DNA from: Calycina herbarum
Lineage: Eukaryota > Ascomycota > Leotiomycetes > Helotiales > Pezizellaceae
Length of the DNA stretch: 64,000 nt
Assembly (NCBI GenBank): GCA_001414485.1
Contig: LLEY01000030.1
Span: 1-64,000, forward strand
Reading direction: 5' to 3'
Each line of letters begins with the position of its first letter. Within the stretch, counting starts at the first letter, position 1. The notes under the pieces were generated by a model, which ran no database searches, was not told the DNA's origin, and worked only from the letters and a program-made list of their open reading frames with translations. This document shows, in pieces, positions 1 to 11,256 of the stretch. The translations under genes and the position numbers were made by a program.

Positions 1-941
1 TTTTTTTTTTTTCCTGAGGGGGAGGGGGAGGGGGAATTTCTTGGAATCCTGCCTTTTTGTATATATATATATACATATATTTTTGGAGTTTCGATGGTGG
101 AGGGTTGGGGTTTGGTTGTTTGGGGTATTGGGTTTTTGAGTACTCGAAAATGGAATTTGAGGGGTGGGGGTTTGGTTGGGTATTGGTGGTGTGAGTGGTT
201 TTTACTTGGAGGGAAGATTGCGTTGCGAGTGATCGATGACAATTAGCTCAGTCGAGAGATATCGGAGCAATATGGGTAGTATTTTGAGTTAAGAAGGGTT
301 GATAATAGCTTGTGGTATTCAGTCTTACTCTGTTGAGCTTTAACTCTTATTCCTTATTTTTCCGTGAGTTAGCCCCATCCCCGTGCTCTTTCCTCTTGCC
401 AATCCCAGGTTTGAAAACCTCTTGCCCGAACAGCTTCCTGCTTTAGTGACTTACTTTTTCCCGCATCGTCCCAACCGAAGTGTGTCCATGACCTCTAGGT
501 CTGTGGAACCAGCTTTTTATTACGGAAGCTTGACCCCATTCATTCTTGCGAATCAACCATTTGGAAGGACTGATCGAGGGCCTTGATGCCAAATCGGTTG
601 AGAATGCCAATCTGCCAGCATAGAGTGAAGGTTGAGTTTTTCCTGTCCTAGACTTGCAAAATTTTGCCTCACCTAGCACTGGTACTTGAGGCTAGACAAG
701 CGTAATACCCGTTTCCACCGTTTGTTTCTCGAGCTGAACCATGTTTGGTTTTGGAAGTAAATGCCCTCTCACTCTAATATTTGATTGAATAATTTCGATG
801 TTTCGAGGCTTCAAACCTGTCATGGCTGTATCCAGTTGGCTCGAGGAACCGTACCCCGCTGTGTTCTCGTCCACAGAGCTTCTTTGCAGAGATCTGTGCC
901 ACATTATTTTACAATCTGATCGTAGGTATGGTTCATCTCTC
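1..941. other. Gene-free left edge
   Basis: I see no convincing gene here. The first bases are a T run followed by a G-rich GGGGGA repeat, and a short TA run lies near position 60. Small ORFs at 383-679 lack recognisable motifs and overlap each other on opposite strands. The right part is probably the 3' flank of the RING gene that ends at 942. Confidence 0.5.
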
Positions 942-1946
942 TCAATCCTCAGGTCTTGCTCCTCTTCGTTGATATGGCGCTGAACGACGCCCTGCTGGAT
1001 CGTAACGAGAACCCGCAGCGCTTCCCTGATATCTCCTGTCTGGAAACCTCCTCCTATAACCCCTAGATCCTCTATAACCTCTCGGTGGCGTGGAACTCTC
1101 CGCCTCCTTATTAGAATCATTCTCACTATACTGCACATTCCTATCCCAGTCCTCAAGAGAAATATACGGGCTCCTCAGCCAAGCTCTCAATTCATGAAGA
1201 AACAATCGCGTATTCTCCCTCCCCAGAAATTCCTGCAACATATCTTCTGCTTGGCCGCTGCTCCCTTGTATATCCACCGTTTTCAGAATAGCGATTATGT
1301 ATTCCAGCAAGAACTCGGCATTATTTGCTCGCCGATCGGAGGAAGTTGCTGCGTCGAGATTTAGGAATTCGAAGACTTGGAGTTCTCTGCGTATCCATTT
1401 TCGAGCGCGGGATACGAGTTCGGAGTCGTTGGTGAAGAGTTGTGGTGTGAGGTCGCGGAATCGGGAGAGGCGGTTGGAGCCAACATGGAGGGAGAATAGT
1501 TTATTCTGGTAGATGTGACGACGTCGGAGTATTGCTTCATCTGCGGTAGGTTGTACTCGAGACTCGAACTGGCGCCTTTGGTAATGTGGTCTTCGGGGAC
1601 GAGAGGCAAATATGCGATTCGGAGTATTCGTACTCGTCGGTTTCGCAACTGGTTTGGCAGGAACTGGATAAGTCTTGCGCTGATCGCCCTTGAATTCGTA
1701 TTCCACAGTTGCAACCTCGGCCTTGCAGAGTGGGCATGATGTTTGTTCTTCCAACCAACTGATCAGGCAGAGGAAATCGAAGCTGGCATGCTTGCACGGC
1801 TGCGCGATTGCAAGTTCGGAGATGCTTTCGAGGCAGATGACACAGCAGTTCTCCTCTTTGCTGGTGTCATCTTGGCGACTGGCAGAGATTTGTTCGAGTG
1901 TTGACTGGAGAATTTGCGATCTCACATCTAGTCCTGTGTTCTCCAT
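942..1946 (-). CDS. RING-finger protein, Topors-like E3 ubiquitin ligase
   Basis: Single-exon 334-aa protein with an N-terminal RING finger at about residues 35-74. The metal ligands read C35-x2-C38, C51-x-H53, then Asp57 where a Cys or His is usual, C60, and C71-x2-C74. A second conserved block near residues 240-275 ([12 protein letters not shown]) resembles the segment that follows the RING in the Topors family, where it reads His-Glu-x-x-x-Phe-x-Arg-Ser-Pro. The C-terminus is rich in Arg, Ser and Tyr. The expected role is ubiquitin (possibly SUMO) ligation in the nucleus; this follows from the family and is not shown here. The gene is divergent from SLD2 with about 410 bp between start codons. 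Another RING family member is possible, but the second block favours Topors. Confidence 0.82.
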   Translation of the reverse strand: MENTGLDVRSQILQSTLEQISASRQDDTSKEENCCVICLESISELAIAQPCKHASFDFLCLISWLEEQTSCPLCKAEVATVEYEFKGDQRKTYPVPAKPVAKPTSTNTPNRIFASRPRRPHYQRRQFESRVQPTADEAILRRRHIYQNKLFSLHVGSNRLSRFRDLTPQLFTNDSELVSRARKWIRRELQVFEFLNLDAATSSDRRANNAEFLLEYIIAILKTVDIQGSSGQAEDMLQEFLGRENTRLFLHELRAWLRSPYISLEDWDRNVQYSENDSNKEAESSTPPRGYRGSRGYRRRFPDRRYQGSAAGSRYDPAGRRSAPYQRRGARPED

Positions 1947-2099
1947 GAGATGCGATGATTGTGGCCATGCATCTCGAAAATCTACCCGAGTACTCGAGTA
2001 CCCATAGCGGGCATGTTGACGTTCTTTTCGGGTGGCGGACAGCCCTGGCGCTAGCGATAAGGATAAGCTTCTAAGCTTCAGGGATTGCGGGTGAGGTGG

Positions 2100-2105
2100 A
2101 CGCGT
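2100..2105. promoter_or_regulatory. MCB-type ACGCGT site (distal), SLD2 upstream region
   Basis: Perfect palindromic ACGCGT, 251 bp before the SLD2 start codon and in the region shared with the RING gene. A related ACGCGA lies about 15 bp further on. In ascomycete yeasts ACGCGT binds the G1/S factor MBF; a role here is inferred. Confidence 0.45.
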
Positions 2106-2287
2106 TCTGGTTCTGGACGCGAGACCTTTTTTGGCACTTACAGATACCTACAGTCTAGGTACGTAGCTTCCACTGTCACCAACTCCAAAAATACCGGAAA
2201 ATACAGAGACACTCTGCCTTTCTTTGGCCTTTGGAAACGGCCGAAACATTCCGAGGAGTTCATATACATATATCCTCCCACAGCATA

Positions 2288-2293
2288 ACGCGT
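2288..2293. promoter_or_regulatory. MCB-type ACGCGT site (proximal), SLD2 upstream region
   Basis: Second perfect ACGCGT, 63 bp before the SLD2 start codon. Two copies upstream of a DNA replication initiation gene fit G1/S control, but the site could lie in the 5' leader because the transcription start is unknown. Confidence 0.45.
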
Positions 2294-2355
2294 CCCACGA
2301 GCCACGAAATCGTCAATGGGACAGGACAAGATTGAGGGGGAAACAAGTCTAGGAA

Positions 2356-3923
2356 ATGAAGGACCAGGAGCGAGCAGAGGTAACTGAGAAGTCGGTTGCT
2401 ATCAGAACAGAACTCAAGATATGGGAGAGAACTTTTGCGTCGGAGAATAATGGGAAGAAAGCTTCGCGCGACGATATCAAAAAGCACCCGGAAATTGGTA
2501 ACCCCTTACTCTGTTACCACGGTCCTAGGAACACCTACTAACATATCATGGAGCTGCGAAATACAAAGAATACAACAAGTTAAGAGATATTCTCTCAGGC
2601 AAAATCCCGACCCCTAAACCAGAACCGATCCACCAAACCCCTCGAAAGCGGAAATATGAAGGAAGAGAAACCAGTTCCTCGAAACGACAAATTATACAAA
2701 CTCCCTCTCGAGGCGTCATAAATCCGTGGGAAGTCGACCCATACGACTCACCCTCTGTTGTCCGAAACCTATTTACACCATTGAAGAAGACCTCTCTTGG
2801 TCCAACACCGCAGAAGGATGGACAGGTTCTGGGATTGTTTGATCTTCTCCAAGACGGTACCTCGCCCTCTAAGAGTGATGTTGGCAAGGATGGAGTGGCA
2901 CCCCCAATACAAGCTACACCCCAAAAATCACGACAGGAAGTATCTCTCAAACACAGCAGGACCCCAGCTTCAGCAGGAAAACGATATATGTTGGACGCCT
3001 TTGCGACCCCCTTAAAGAACCGAGATTCCAATAGACAAGGATCCAAAACACCATCATCAGTCTCCAAACTTCAGTTCACAACTCCGTCCTTCCTCCGAAG
3101 AGACAGCCAACGGATAAATTTACCACCCGTGAACGAAAACGAACAAGGTCCCCTCTCACCAAATATGGTCAGACTACCACGCAAACCCTTAGCCCGAGGT
3201 CTAAGCAGTATCCTCGCCGGTCTACGAAAACAAGAAGACGACGCAGCAGACGAAGAACTTGAAAATCTTCGAGAAATGGAAGCAATGGAAAACGATCAGG
3301 CACTAGGGAAAGACACCACCTCAAAACCAGCACCCAAACCCAAAGCTCCGACTATCACAGAAGACGAAGTACTAGTAGCAGACAGTCAACCAGGATTCCC
3401 ATTAGGAGGATTCGACGACGAGGCACAATTCGATTCCAACCCCGAAGAAGACACCACCAACCTGGACCGAGACGGCAAACCCCTCAAAGTCTATAAAAAG
3501 AAAGGGCAAAAACGCACAACCAGACGCGTAAAAATGAAGCCTACACGCACGAAACCCTCCTCTACAACCACCAAAGCACCCGCCGACTTCGACAGCGACG
3601 ACGAACTAGCTGGCGACCACACGGAGGTCATCCCCGAAACTCAAAACGCAGACGCAGAAGAGGAACAAGCAGGCTTCGCGGACTCAGCAAGGAATTTCGC
3701 CTCTGACGATTCTCAGTCGGAGTACACGGCTTCCGAGGGAGGAACGAGGTATAGGCGACCGGAGCAGAAGAAGAGGAAGGTTATGGGGAAGGATGGGAAG
3801 ATTAAAAGTGTAGCGAGGAAGGTTAGTGCTGCTGCACATCAGAATTTTAAGAGGCTTAAGTTACGAAATTCTGGAGCGAAAGGGGGAGCGGCGCATAATA
3901 GTCGGTTTAGGAGGAAGAAGTAG
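2356..3923 (+). CDS. sld2: DNA replication regulator SLD2 (DRC1)
   Basis: Two exons, 2356-2497 and 2554-3923, give 503 aa. The 56-nt intron (2498-2553) starts GTAACC and has a CTACTAAC branch site; splicing joins the codons as Ile-Ala-Ala-Lys-Tyr. The N-terminal 65 residues match the Sld2 signature: ELKIWERTF, then DDIKKHPEIA, then YKEYNKLRDILSGKIP. Two further conserved pieces follow, one around NPWEVDPYDSP and one around GPTPQKDGQVLGLFDLL. The rest is low complexity with many SP/TP sites and a very basic C-terminus. In yeast, CDK phosphorylates Sld2, which then binds Dpb11 to load polymerase epsilon and GINS at origins. Paired ACGCGT sites lie upstream. The start is the first ATG in frame with the Sld2 N-terminus. 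Confidence 0.93.
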
Positions 3924-5173
3924 GGTTGGATTAGTATCTGCCTTTGTAGATAGAGAGATGTAGTTTATGAAATACGAAGTAATGAAATTTGTAAGGTCTG
4001 AGTTCTTTGAAAAGCCGATAGGCGATGATGGTTTCATAGGACATGGTAATTGATTCCAACGATGGTCAAAAAGGACTCCTTGGAAGTTGTTTTAAGAATA
4101 GGGTTGAGGCAGAATAGGAGTGGTTGGGTTGCGCACGGAGTTGCTCTAGAGTTTACCGGCTTACTTAAATTACTTGTAAGTCGATTGCTCACCTGCAAGT
4201 TGATGACAGCTTACCTACCAATTCACAGCTCACTCGTAACAAGTTTCCAGCTTACTCCGTAGCTGTGCCAATATACGCAGATAACATACTTATGTTAGGC
4301 CTTTTGTCTTTATACCTTTGTATACACTATCTAATCTTTTAACTTACGTCTTGTTCTATTTCTGCTGCTCTGGTAGCTGGAGATAGTGTGAGTTACTGGA
4401 GGCTTACTCGGGCTTACTTGCGAGTTACTGGTGAGTAAGTCACGAGTAACTCATAGCTTACTCGTAAGCTAAGCCAAGAGACCATCAGGTCATCAGTGGA
4501 AAATCTTGCAAAAGGCTGTTCCAATTGTCTCGCAGCCATTGCCGTAAGTCCGCGAGACTTCTCAAGGGCCATCATGAAAGAATTGTGATTAGCTGTCTTT
4601 CAGTCTCTGTAAAAAAATTACAAGAAAAAATTGTATCACATAAATCACAATGCACGTAAAAGACCAAGAAATTGAGTTTTGAAGATTGATATTCGTAAGG
4701 GGCTTGCATATTCATTAACCCCCAAAGATCTCTACCTAGATCTGGCACCACCAACTCTTAATTCCTCAATTTACCACCCAATTCCATGCAGTCATTATAA
4801 AATTCCCCAACCAACATCCCATCCATATACAAATCATCACCTTCATCATTTTCGAAAAAGTTCTTCCCAATATCTGTCCAACTCCGTTCCCAAATGCAAA
4901 TGGTGACGTCCCTTGTATACACAATAAGAATCGATCATGCTCGTTCGTCGATGTACAAATTTATTCTTTTCTTTTCTTTTGTTGATTTCTTCCTCGTTTT
5001 TGATGGAGGGTGAGAAATCGCTGTCGTATGCCGCGTACCTCGTCAATCCAAATCCACCAATAATGCACGCTGTAAAAAGGGGTGTGACAAATTCATTCTC
5101 TCCTCAAAGAAAAATCCGCTCAATCGAAGGTTGGTGTATAAACAAAGTCAAATTGTCGTAGAAGGAAGTTTGT
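3924..5173. other. Intergenic region between SLD2 and FIG1-like genes
   Basis: This holds the 3' flanks of two convergent genes. No coding sequence is supported; ORFs at 4679-5161 lack motifs. The middle part (about 4110-4490) carries a cluster of short related words, described separately. Confidence 0.5.
4110..4490. repeat. Degenerate cluster of GCTTACTCG-like words
   Basis: The words GCTTACT, GAGTTACT, GAGTAACTC and CTCGTAAC recur many times on both strands without a strict period. Examples begin near 4160, 4250, 4410 and 4460. A similar cluster lies near 63190-63350. It may be a decayed repeat-family member or a foldback element; no coding potential is visible. Confidence 0.55.
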
Positions 5174-6147
5174 TTATCCAAATGTCTCGGCCAGAACTCT
5201 GATACTTAATATCATAACCAGTAATCCGATAGTAACCACGATCAGAAGTGCGAATCCGAACCAACCAAGAACCATAGCGGTAGTTCCTACACCACTCTTG
5301 ACACTGCCGTTTCCGAGATCTTGTGCAATGATGGAGGCTGCTACCGAGGCGGTGTGTTGCCAGAGAACGGAGACGAGAACGAAGATTGAGGCGATGAAGA
5401 TTATTGCTAGGGCGATTTGGGAGACGGGGCGGGAGGGGAAGGGTTTGACTTCTCGTTCGGAGCCGTGGGCGTCTTCTTCTTCGTGCCAGCCGGGGAAGGT
5501 GGCGAGGAGGAGGAGGCAGATGAATGCAAAGATAATTGCGATGATGCTGGGTTTTTGTTAGTAGAGTTCGACCTGGGAGAGGTGTGGAAGGCTTACATTA
5601 GGTATGGGAATACGATCATGTCCTTGAACTGACTTGCTAGCCAGATCAAATTCAATGGGTCGTCCGCCACGGTCACTTCGTTTGCTAGCGCTGTAGCATT
5701 GTTACTGCAGAGCCATGATCCTCCATCGGGATTGATGCAGATGCCGAAGTATCCGACTCTTGCTGCTAGTCTTGCATTTCCAACCACTGTCGCTATCGCA
5801 TTGTGTACATTGAAATCGGCCTGTGCTGTCGACGGCACCGCGGGATATGACTGATAATACAGTGAAATGAGGAAGATATCCGGTATTAACGGCGAAGACG
5901 AAGAACACCCTGCTAATAAAAGTGCTGCACCAAAACATTAGCTCTCATTCCAGGAATGCTTCGAGAAGAAGGGGTTGCCTTACACAGTAATATGATAGCA
6001 ATCGCTATCAAGATCATCAACACATGATGGTATCCGAGGAACGGTATCAGCCCTAAACACAATGTATTAGCCACCACGTTTGCTCCATTCCAACATTCTT
6101 CGGTTGGGGAACCTACTCATCCACCCGACTTGAAATCTTTGAGCCAT
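5174..6147 (-). CDS. fig1: FIG1-family membrane protein (calcium regulator/membrane fusion)
   Basis: Four exons rebuilt on the minus strand: 6147-6117, 6052-5984, 5924-5597 and 5546-5174, giving 266 aa. Introns of 64, 59 and 50 nt have GT..AG ends, and the last has a TACTAAC branch site. Features in order: a first membrane span at about residues 18-40 ending in LLAGC, then the FIG1 hallmark G91-Y-F-G-I-C96 ... W104-x-C106, then DPLNLIWLASQFK and three more spans (from IVFPYLIII, from QIALAIIFIAS and from AMVLGWFGFAL). Four spans with the conserved Cys loop is the FIG1 (PF12351) layout. In yeast, Fig1 acts in low-affinity calcium uptake and cell fusion during mating; in filamentous fungi it affects hyphal and sexual development. 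The start lies in a tiny 10-codon exon, chosen because the N-terminus then matches the family. Confidence 0.88.
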
Positions 6148-7268
6148 CTCGATTTATTTCCTCCTATGTATGTGCGAGTCTGCCACTCCCGTCCTCCTGT
6201 TTCGGAGCGACGTTGGAGTCGCAGTGTTGTGGAATGCAGCAAGGCTGGTTCGAAGAATGTTCGACGAGTTCGATCGAGTTGGTTTGCAGGTAATCGATTT
6301 CGATGCGATGTGAATTGATTGATCGACGAGAAAGATTTCCTTAAAGTATTGAAGAGTATGTTAGAAACCCAAACGAATGATTAGCAGCAAAGGATTGGGG
6401 TAGGGAGGGAGAGGGTATGTTCGTAGCAGAAGAATTCTTTGTGTATGAATTGTAAAAAGTTTCCTTTCCAGCTCAAGTTTTCCTGCCTGCGAAGTATAGG
6501 GTATTTGCGGTGGTGGGTGTAGAATTGGAGGTGGTTGGTAGACTAGGTGCATTTCCAGCCTTCCACATTTTTGCATGCATGCGCTTGTTTACTAGCGAAG
6601 GCTCTGGCTTGTAGACACAGCAACCGTTGCTCCCGCCCCAAGATGCAGCCAACCGAGTGAGTTAGCGTGGCAATTCAGGGGGTTGGGAACCTTAATTTCG
6701 GTTTTACGCCTCTTCTGGATCTGCAATTCACTGGGATGACGTCGCGATGGAATTCCGGTATTTCTTCTTCACGGCTTTTCTCTATTGTCTATTGTTTTCA
6801 TTGTTCATAAATCGATGCATTTATTGCGATTTTTTATTCATTTTTGAGTCCCCATTTCAAGTGGAATCAGGTGGAGGCCTGGAATTCAAGGATGCATCAC
6901 GACCAGAGAAAGAAAATGATGTAATAAACAACTCTTCATACTTCTCTGCGAGCATTTCTACTTCAAATCCACGTCACAGTAAAAAAAATAGACCTCGATT
7001 CCATATTTTTCAAGGCAAATTCACCAGTTACTACAATTGCTACACGCCGAGTCACTCACTGTCTTCGAAAACAGTGTATCTTCCAATGCAAAATTATATA
7101 TCACAAAGTTCATGAAACATGATGGTTCAAAAAATCTTTTAATTATTCAGGAGGGACTTGGGATTCAAGCCGGGGGAGGCATGTATTACCTCAAACTTCA
7201 GACTTCACTCGAAGTTAATCAGCTATCACTTACTTACTCCCCGACGAAGTCTTCTTCGGCTGAACTCT
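6148..7268. other. Upstream region of FIG1-like gene
   Basis: About 1.1 kb with no supported gene. Small ORFs on both strands (for example 6747-7115 +) show no domain or splice logic. It should contain the FIG1-like promoter, since that gene is transcribed leftward from 6147. Confidence 0.45.
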
Positions 7269-7496
7269 TCACTCTTCCCGTCGAACAAGCTTAAACGGAC
7301 CATTCAAAACCTCCAGTCTTGGAGCCTTCCGACTAGTCGTTCGAGTCAACTTCCCATGACCACTGGGTGCACAAGTAGCGCGAGGTGGCTCTTGAGGAAG
7401 ATTAGGGAGCTTGGTGTTGTTGTCCTTCTTGGGCTCTTCCTTTTGGGAAGGCTCTTTGAAGGACAAGGTTGGTTGGGTGGAGTATTGAGATGTCAT
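7269..7496 (-). CDS. Possible small basic protein, unrecognised
   Basis: A 75-aa ORF with an ATG in fair context (CAACATGAC) and a composition rich in Lys, Pro and Thr. No domain is recognised; the C-terminal half is basic. It shares orientation with both neighbours. It could be a real small gene, a terminal exon or chance. Nothing in the sequence decides its function. Confidence 0.3.
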   Translation of the reverse strand: MTSQYSTQPTLSFKEPSQKEEPKKDNNTKLPNLPQEPPRATCAPSGHGKLTRTTSRKAPRLEVLNGPFKLVRREE

Positions 7497-7791
7497 GTTG
7501 GATTGATGGGGTTCGTGTGATGGGGTTTTGTGGGATGGGATGGTGGTTTAAGTGTTGAGTGTGGTTTATTGTTTTGTATGGGTTCTTTATTGGTTTTGTG
7601 GAGGTGTTTGTATTGTTGTGTAGACTAGTAAAGAATTCTACAAAGACTAGAGTATCAACGAAAGCCCAGGGAAGAAATCTATTGTTTAAGGGAATACAGT
7701 ACCATTATACTCTTCGATTCTTGAAAGGAATATCTTGTTAGGGATAGGTGAATGTTCATGGGCGCTGTTCGGAGGCTTGCATCATCGAGTC

Positions 7792-9247
7792 TTACTCCTG
7801 CGAGGGCAGGTTTGTCCACTCAAATAGAAGATTTTGAACAATGCTTTCCGTCATATTTTCGTCTTCGTCTTCATCTTCGGAGGGAAGACTCTCACGTCTC
7901 TTGGGTGCCAAACCAGAGAGTTTGCTAGGCGATGGACCCGTGTTATGGCTCGCCCGACCACTCGTCGTATCTTTCCGAGTTATGTTTTCCAGCACACGAT
8001 GCCACAGCCTCTTGCGAGGTGGGTCGTCAACAGAGATTTGCATCCGTCTCAGGCAATCATCTTGTGGTCGTTCAACTATGGAGAAAAAAAGGTCATCACT
8101 GGTGGGCTCCCCGATTCTTCCCGAGCTCTGACTTTCGTCAAGTGCATAGAATATTGCGGGTCTGCTGTTCTCCATCGAAAGCCTTGGCTGCTCCATTTGA
8201 CCATTCGTACCGATGACTGCCCTCTTTGTCACAGACCCAGAAGCATTTACCAACTCGCCCAACCGAGTCTGAAGATTTCTGGCGGCCGCTACCATCATAA
8301 ACATTGAAGTATCGCCATGCTCTTTTTTCAATCGCTGTAGTTCAGTCTGGTTGAGCTTCTCGAGATGAGAGTTAAACTCCTTGTAGATAGTAGGAGAACC
8401 TTCAGTGTCCTTGGAAATTGCCATGTGTGATCTTAGAAGCTCATTGAGAAGCTGAAAGCAGAGTAAAAGCTCCCCAATGAGGAGTTTGTTTTTCAATTCA
8501 GAGGAATGATTTTCGGGAGTTTCCAAATCGCGAACCCTTGTTGGGGTGACACTAGAAGTACTGATAACAACGTCAAAATCTTCATCTGTGCCCCTGCCCT
8601 CAATGGCCATTTGGAGTTCGTAGTACTTGCGTCTTGTCGCCCGTTCAGAACGTGCGAGGCTCTCGATGAGGTGTTTCTGGTACTCAAAAGACGACTCCAT
8701 TTCCTTCCTGGATAATGTCAGTCTTTGAACTCAACTGGGACAATCAGAAATCGAGAGGCACTTACCGACTAGAAATAGACCTAGCATAACTCAATACTTG
8801 GAGCATGAGCGTCGAAGAAGCCTTCAATCGGTCCAAGTTCGACCTCAAAAGCTCCATTTTAGGCTGTTTAAATGGCCACTTCAATTTCTCCAGTGCGACT
8901 CTCCCCTTCTTTGCTTTTCCTTTTTCGGAAATACCCAAAGTTCCCAAGCTCTTGTCTAAGGCTGCGCTAAGTTGTTCGAAAATTTGGAGGCATTCCTTGA
9001 CGGTTTGCTGAGTTGCCTCAACTGCAGATGAAGAGACAATATGAGTGTCATCTGATTTGAGAATACCGCAAAGCTCCTGTAGAACGGTTGAAGTGAGGGA
9101 CACATCATTTGAGATTCCTTGGATGGATGCATCGGCTTGTGAGACGGCTTGACTGTACGAAAAGAGCTTGATACTAAGTTTGAACCCGTAATCTGCTAGC
9201 TGGGCGACTGAAGCCGCAACACCAAGAGCAGCGATCACTTCAGCCAT
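7792..9247 (-). CDS. PigL_N (STAND N-terminal) domain protein without NTPase core
   Basis: Two exons, 9247-8766 and 8707-7792, with a 58-nt intron starting GTAAGT, give 465 aa. The first 160 residues (from MAEVIAALGVAASVAQLADY) match the fungal N-terminal domain seen on STAND/NLR-like proteins and in PigL (PF17111): a helical segment with a conserved Ala-rich start and a late Leu-rich helix. In NLR-like proteins a NACHT or NB-ARC core would follow. Here the remaining 300 residues show no P-loop and no repeats, only a helical region and a Ser- and acid-rich tail. It may be a stand-alone signalling adaptor or a decoy. No function is assigned. Confidence 0.75.
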
Positions 9248-10484
9248 CGCTTCTGATCAATCTCAACCATCGATGGTAGTGTCGTGTCTATAAGCACCTT
9301 GCTGTCTTCGTTGTGAGGCAGTTGACAGTTGACAGGGATGGAAGTAAAGCCTGAGGTGAGCACACCTCGAACTTTAATGGGCAGGAGCCCCCCTAACCCG
9401 CGATTGCCACATTTTAGGAACGTAGTCTCATCCATTTTTCGTTTGATCAAAAGAATGTTCTCAGAAGATTCAAGCAATACCTATTATCATGACTATGGGA
9501 TAGTCAACTTTTCCCCCTTTCACTAACTTCGACGGGCAGTACCCAAGTGGGTCTTTCCCGTCAGCTCAACTTGGACTTCAATTCTTCTAAGCCTTTTGGT
9601 ACAATTTTATTACTTGAGGAATTTGGGAACGCTTTATTCCAGGTAATACCGTGGACTCTGACTCTTTTTTATCCCTCGGTTTCATTTTCTGCAACTCTCA
9701 TTGACTGGGTGTTTTTATATGATTTATATTTCTCCTAGTTATTTGATTCAAGGCCTCCTATTTTGATTGTACAGCTGGTAAAATTCGTCTCAGAAAACTC
9801 GAAGTTTCTTAGAAGAGGCTTGCCAATATTATTGACAGGCTTCTTTCAACACTCTCTGATGCTTTGGTTTTCGCTGATGGACCATTTGCTTCGTTCTAAA
9901 CATCCATTATCCTCCGGAGAAGAATCTGAAATTGCCACTCACGTGTCGTGTACTATTTGGGATTTTGTTGCAAGTCGCAATTGTAGTAAATTAATTTATC
10001 GACTACATTTTTTCCATGTTGGTCACGTGTTTTTTGTTGAGATGTGAACTTCTTCAGTCGAGATGCCTAGATTGGCTCTTCTTCCCCTTCTTTCTTGGCT
10101 TGTGGGAAGAAATGAGCATGAAAACCTTTAGAACTGGTGGATTAAGCGAGGAAGCAATTTTGCAACGCTTCACCGTTACTCTTTCATTTTTCAGCCTATT
10201 GAGCAGCCCTTCAGAACAAGTTCCAATGACCACCCACAAATTATACAGCAAATGAACCAAATCTGATTGCCAGCCAAAATATGTTGTTCTAGCACAGTGG
10301 ACAGATTTCAACCAACCCACTTTCGATAACTAGAGAACAGAGTTTCCTTTTAGAAGAGTTTTGGTTTTCAGCCCTTTTGGCTTTTATGTTTTTTTGATAC
10401 TCGTAGCTGGGGAGTTCGCTTTTAAGAAGTGTCGAGAATCCACCTAATTGGGAATGATGGATTCACTAGGTACGAGAAGACACT
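9248..10484. other. Intergenic region, left of the hAT MITE
   Basis: About 1.2 kb without a supported gene. One imperfect hairpin at about 9532-9563 (GACGGG..ACCC..GGGT..CCCGTC) is visible. Scattered ORFs lack motifs. Confidence 0.45.
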
Positions 10485-10850
10485 CAGCGTATTAAATGAG
10501 TAGAGTAGAGTAGAGTAGTGACTGCTACTCTACTCTACTCAACACTACTCGAGTACTACTCAAGTAGTACTCGAGTAGTACGGACCGATTCGGACCGACG
10601 CTCGGGAGAGTCGGGCCTAAAATCGGTATATATTTATAGTACTAGAACAGCTTAGTAAGAGTTTTCTATAAATTGTTATTAGAATTTTCTAAGGTTATAT
10701 CTCTTTAGAAGAGAACAGAGAGAAGACACGAGAATTCTTATCTAATTTTCACGGCTTTTTAATACTAAAATTATATCTTCTTAGCTTACATTTATATATT
10801 ACTACTATTTATAGACTACTCGAGTAGTTGAGTAGTTTGTTAATACGCTG
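10485..10850. mobile_element. hAT-type MITE, 366 bp, with 8-bp target site duplication
   Basis: The element starts CAGCGTATTAA and ends with its exact inverse TTAATACGCTG, an 11-bp terminal inverted repeat. It is flanked by the same 8 bp, AAGACACT, at 10477-10484 and 10851-10858. An 8-bp duplication plus a CAG-type end is the hAT superfamily signature. The subterminal regions are packed with GAGTA/TACTC words, which can fold back. It has no coding capacity, so a transposase elsewhere would have to move it. The exact duplication implies a fairly recent insertion. Confidence 0.85.
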
Positions 10851-11256
10851 AAGACACTTTGGTGCATTCAAAGTATGGAGGGGTTAGATTCCTAATTTCT
10901 TTTAGATTGACTGTATTTGCGATATCTTTACTTAACGATGGTTGCTTTTTGAGTACCGCCTCCGCCAACCAGACAAGAAAAACAGCTTGACACAAAATTG
11001 CTTCTTGATAATTGTAACCAAGGTTAAGGAAGGGTGTTGAGCTAATTTCCTTACCTAATTCAAGTATCTTGGTGTGAGTACCATCAAGGTACTCGCTGCC
11101 TGCGCCCCGTCGCTCCGTCATAAGATTTTCTCGCTCAACCTCTATTAAAACAATTCTTCTCAAGCTGCATCCAAGTTCCCTTCCAAGCTTCCAAAAGCGT
11201 TGCGAACACCTTGCAGAATCTTGCACCAACACAACTTGCACATTCAACAACTCAAG

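Noticed and set aside
1..75. Telomere or chromosome end at the left edge
   Set aside because: The T run and GGGGGA repeat are not TTAGGG arrays; this is low-complexity sequence only.
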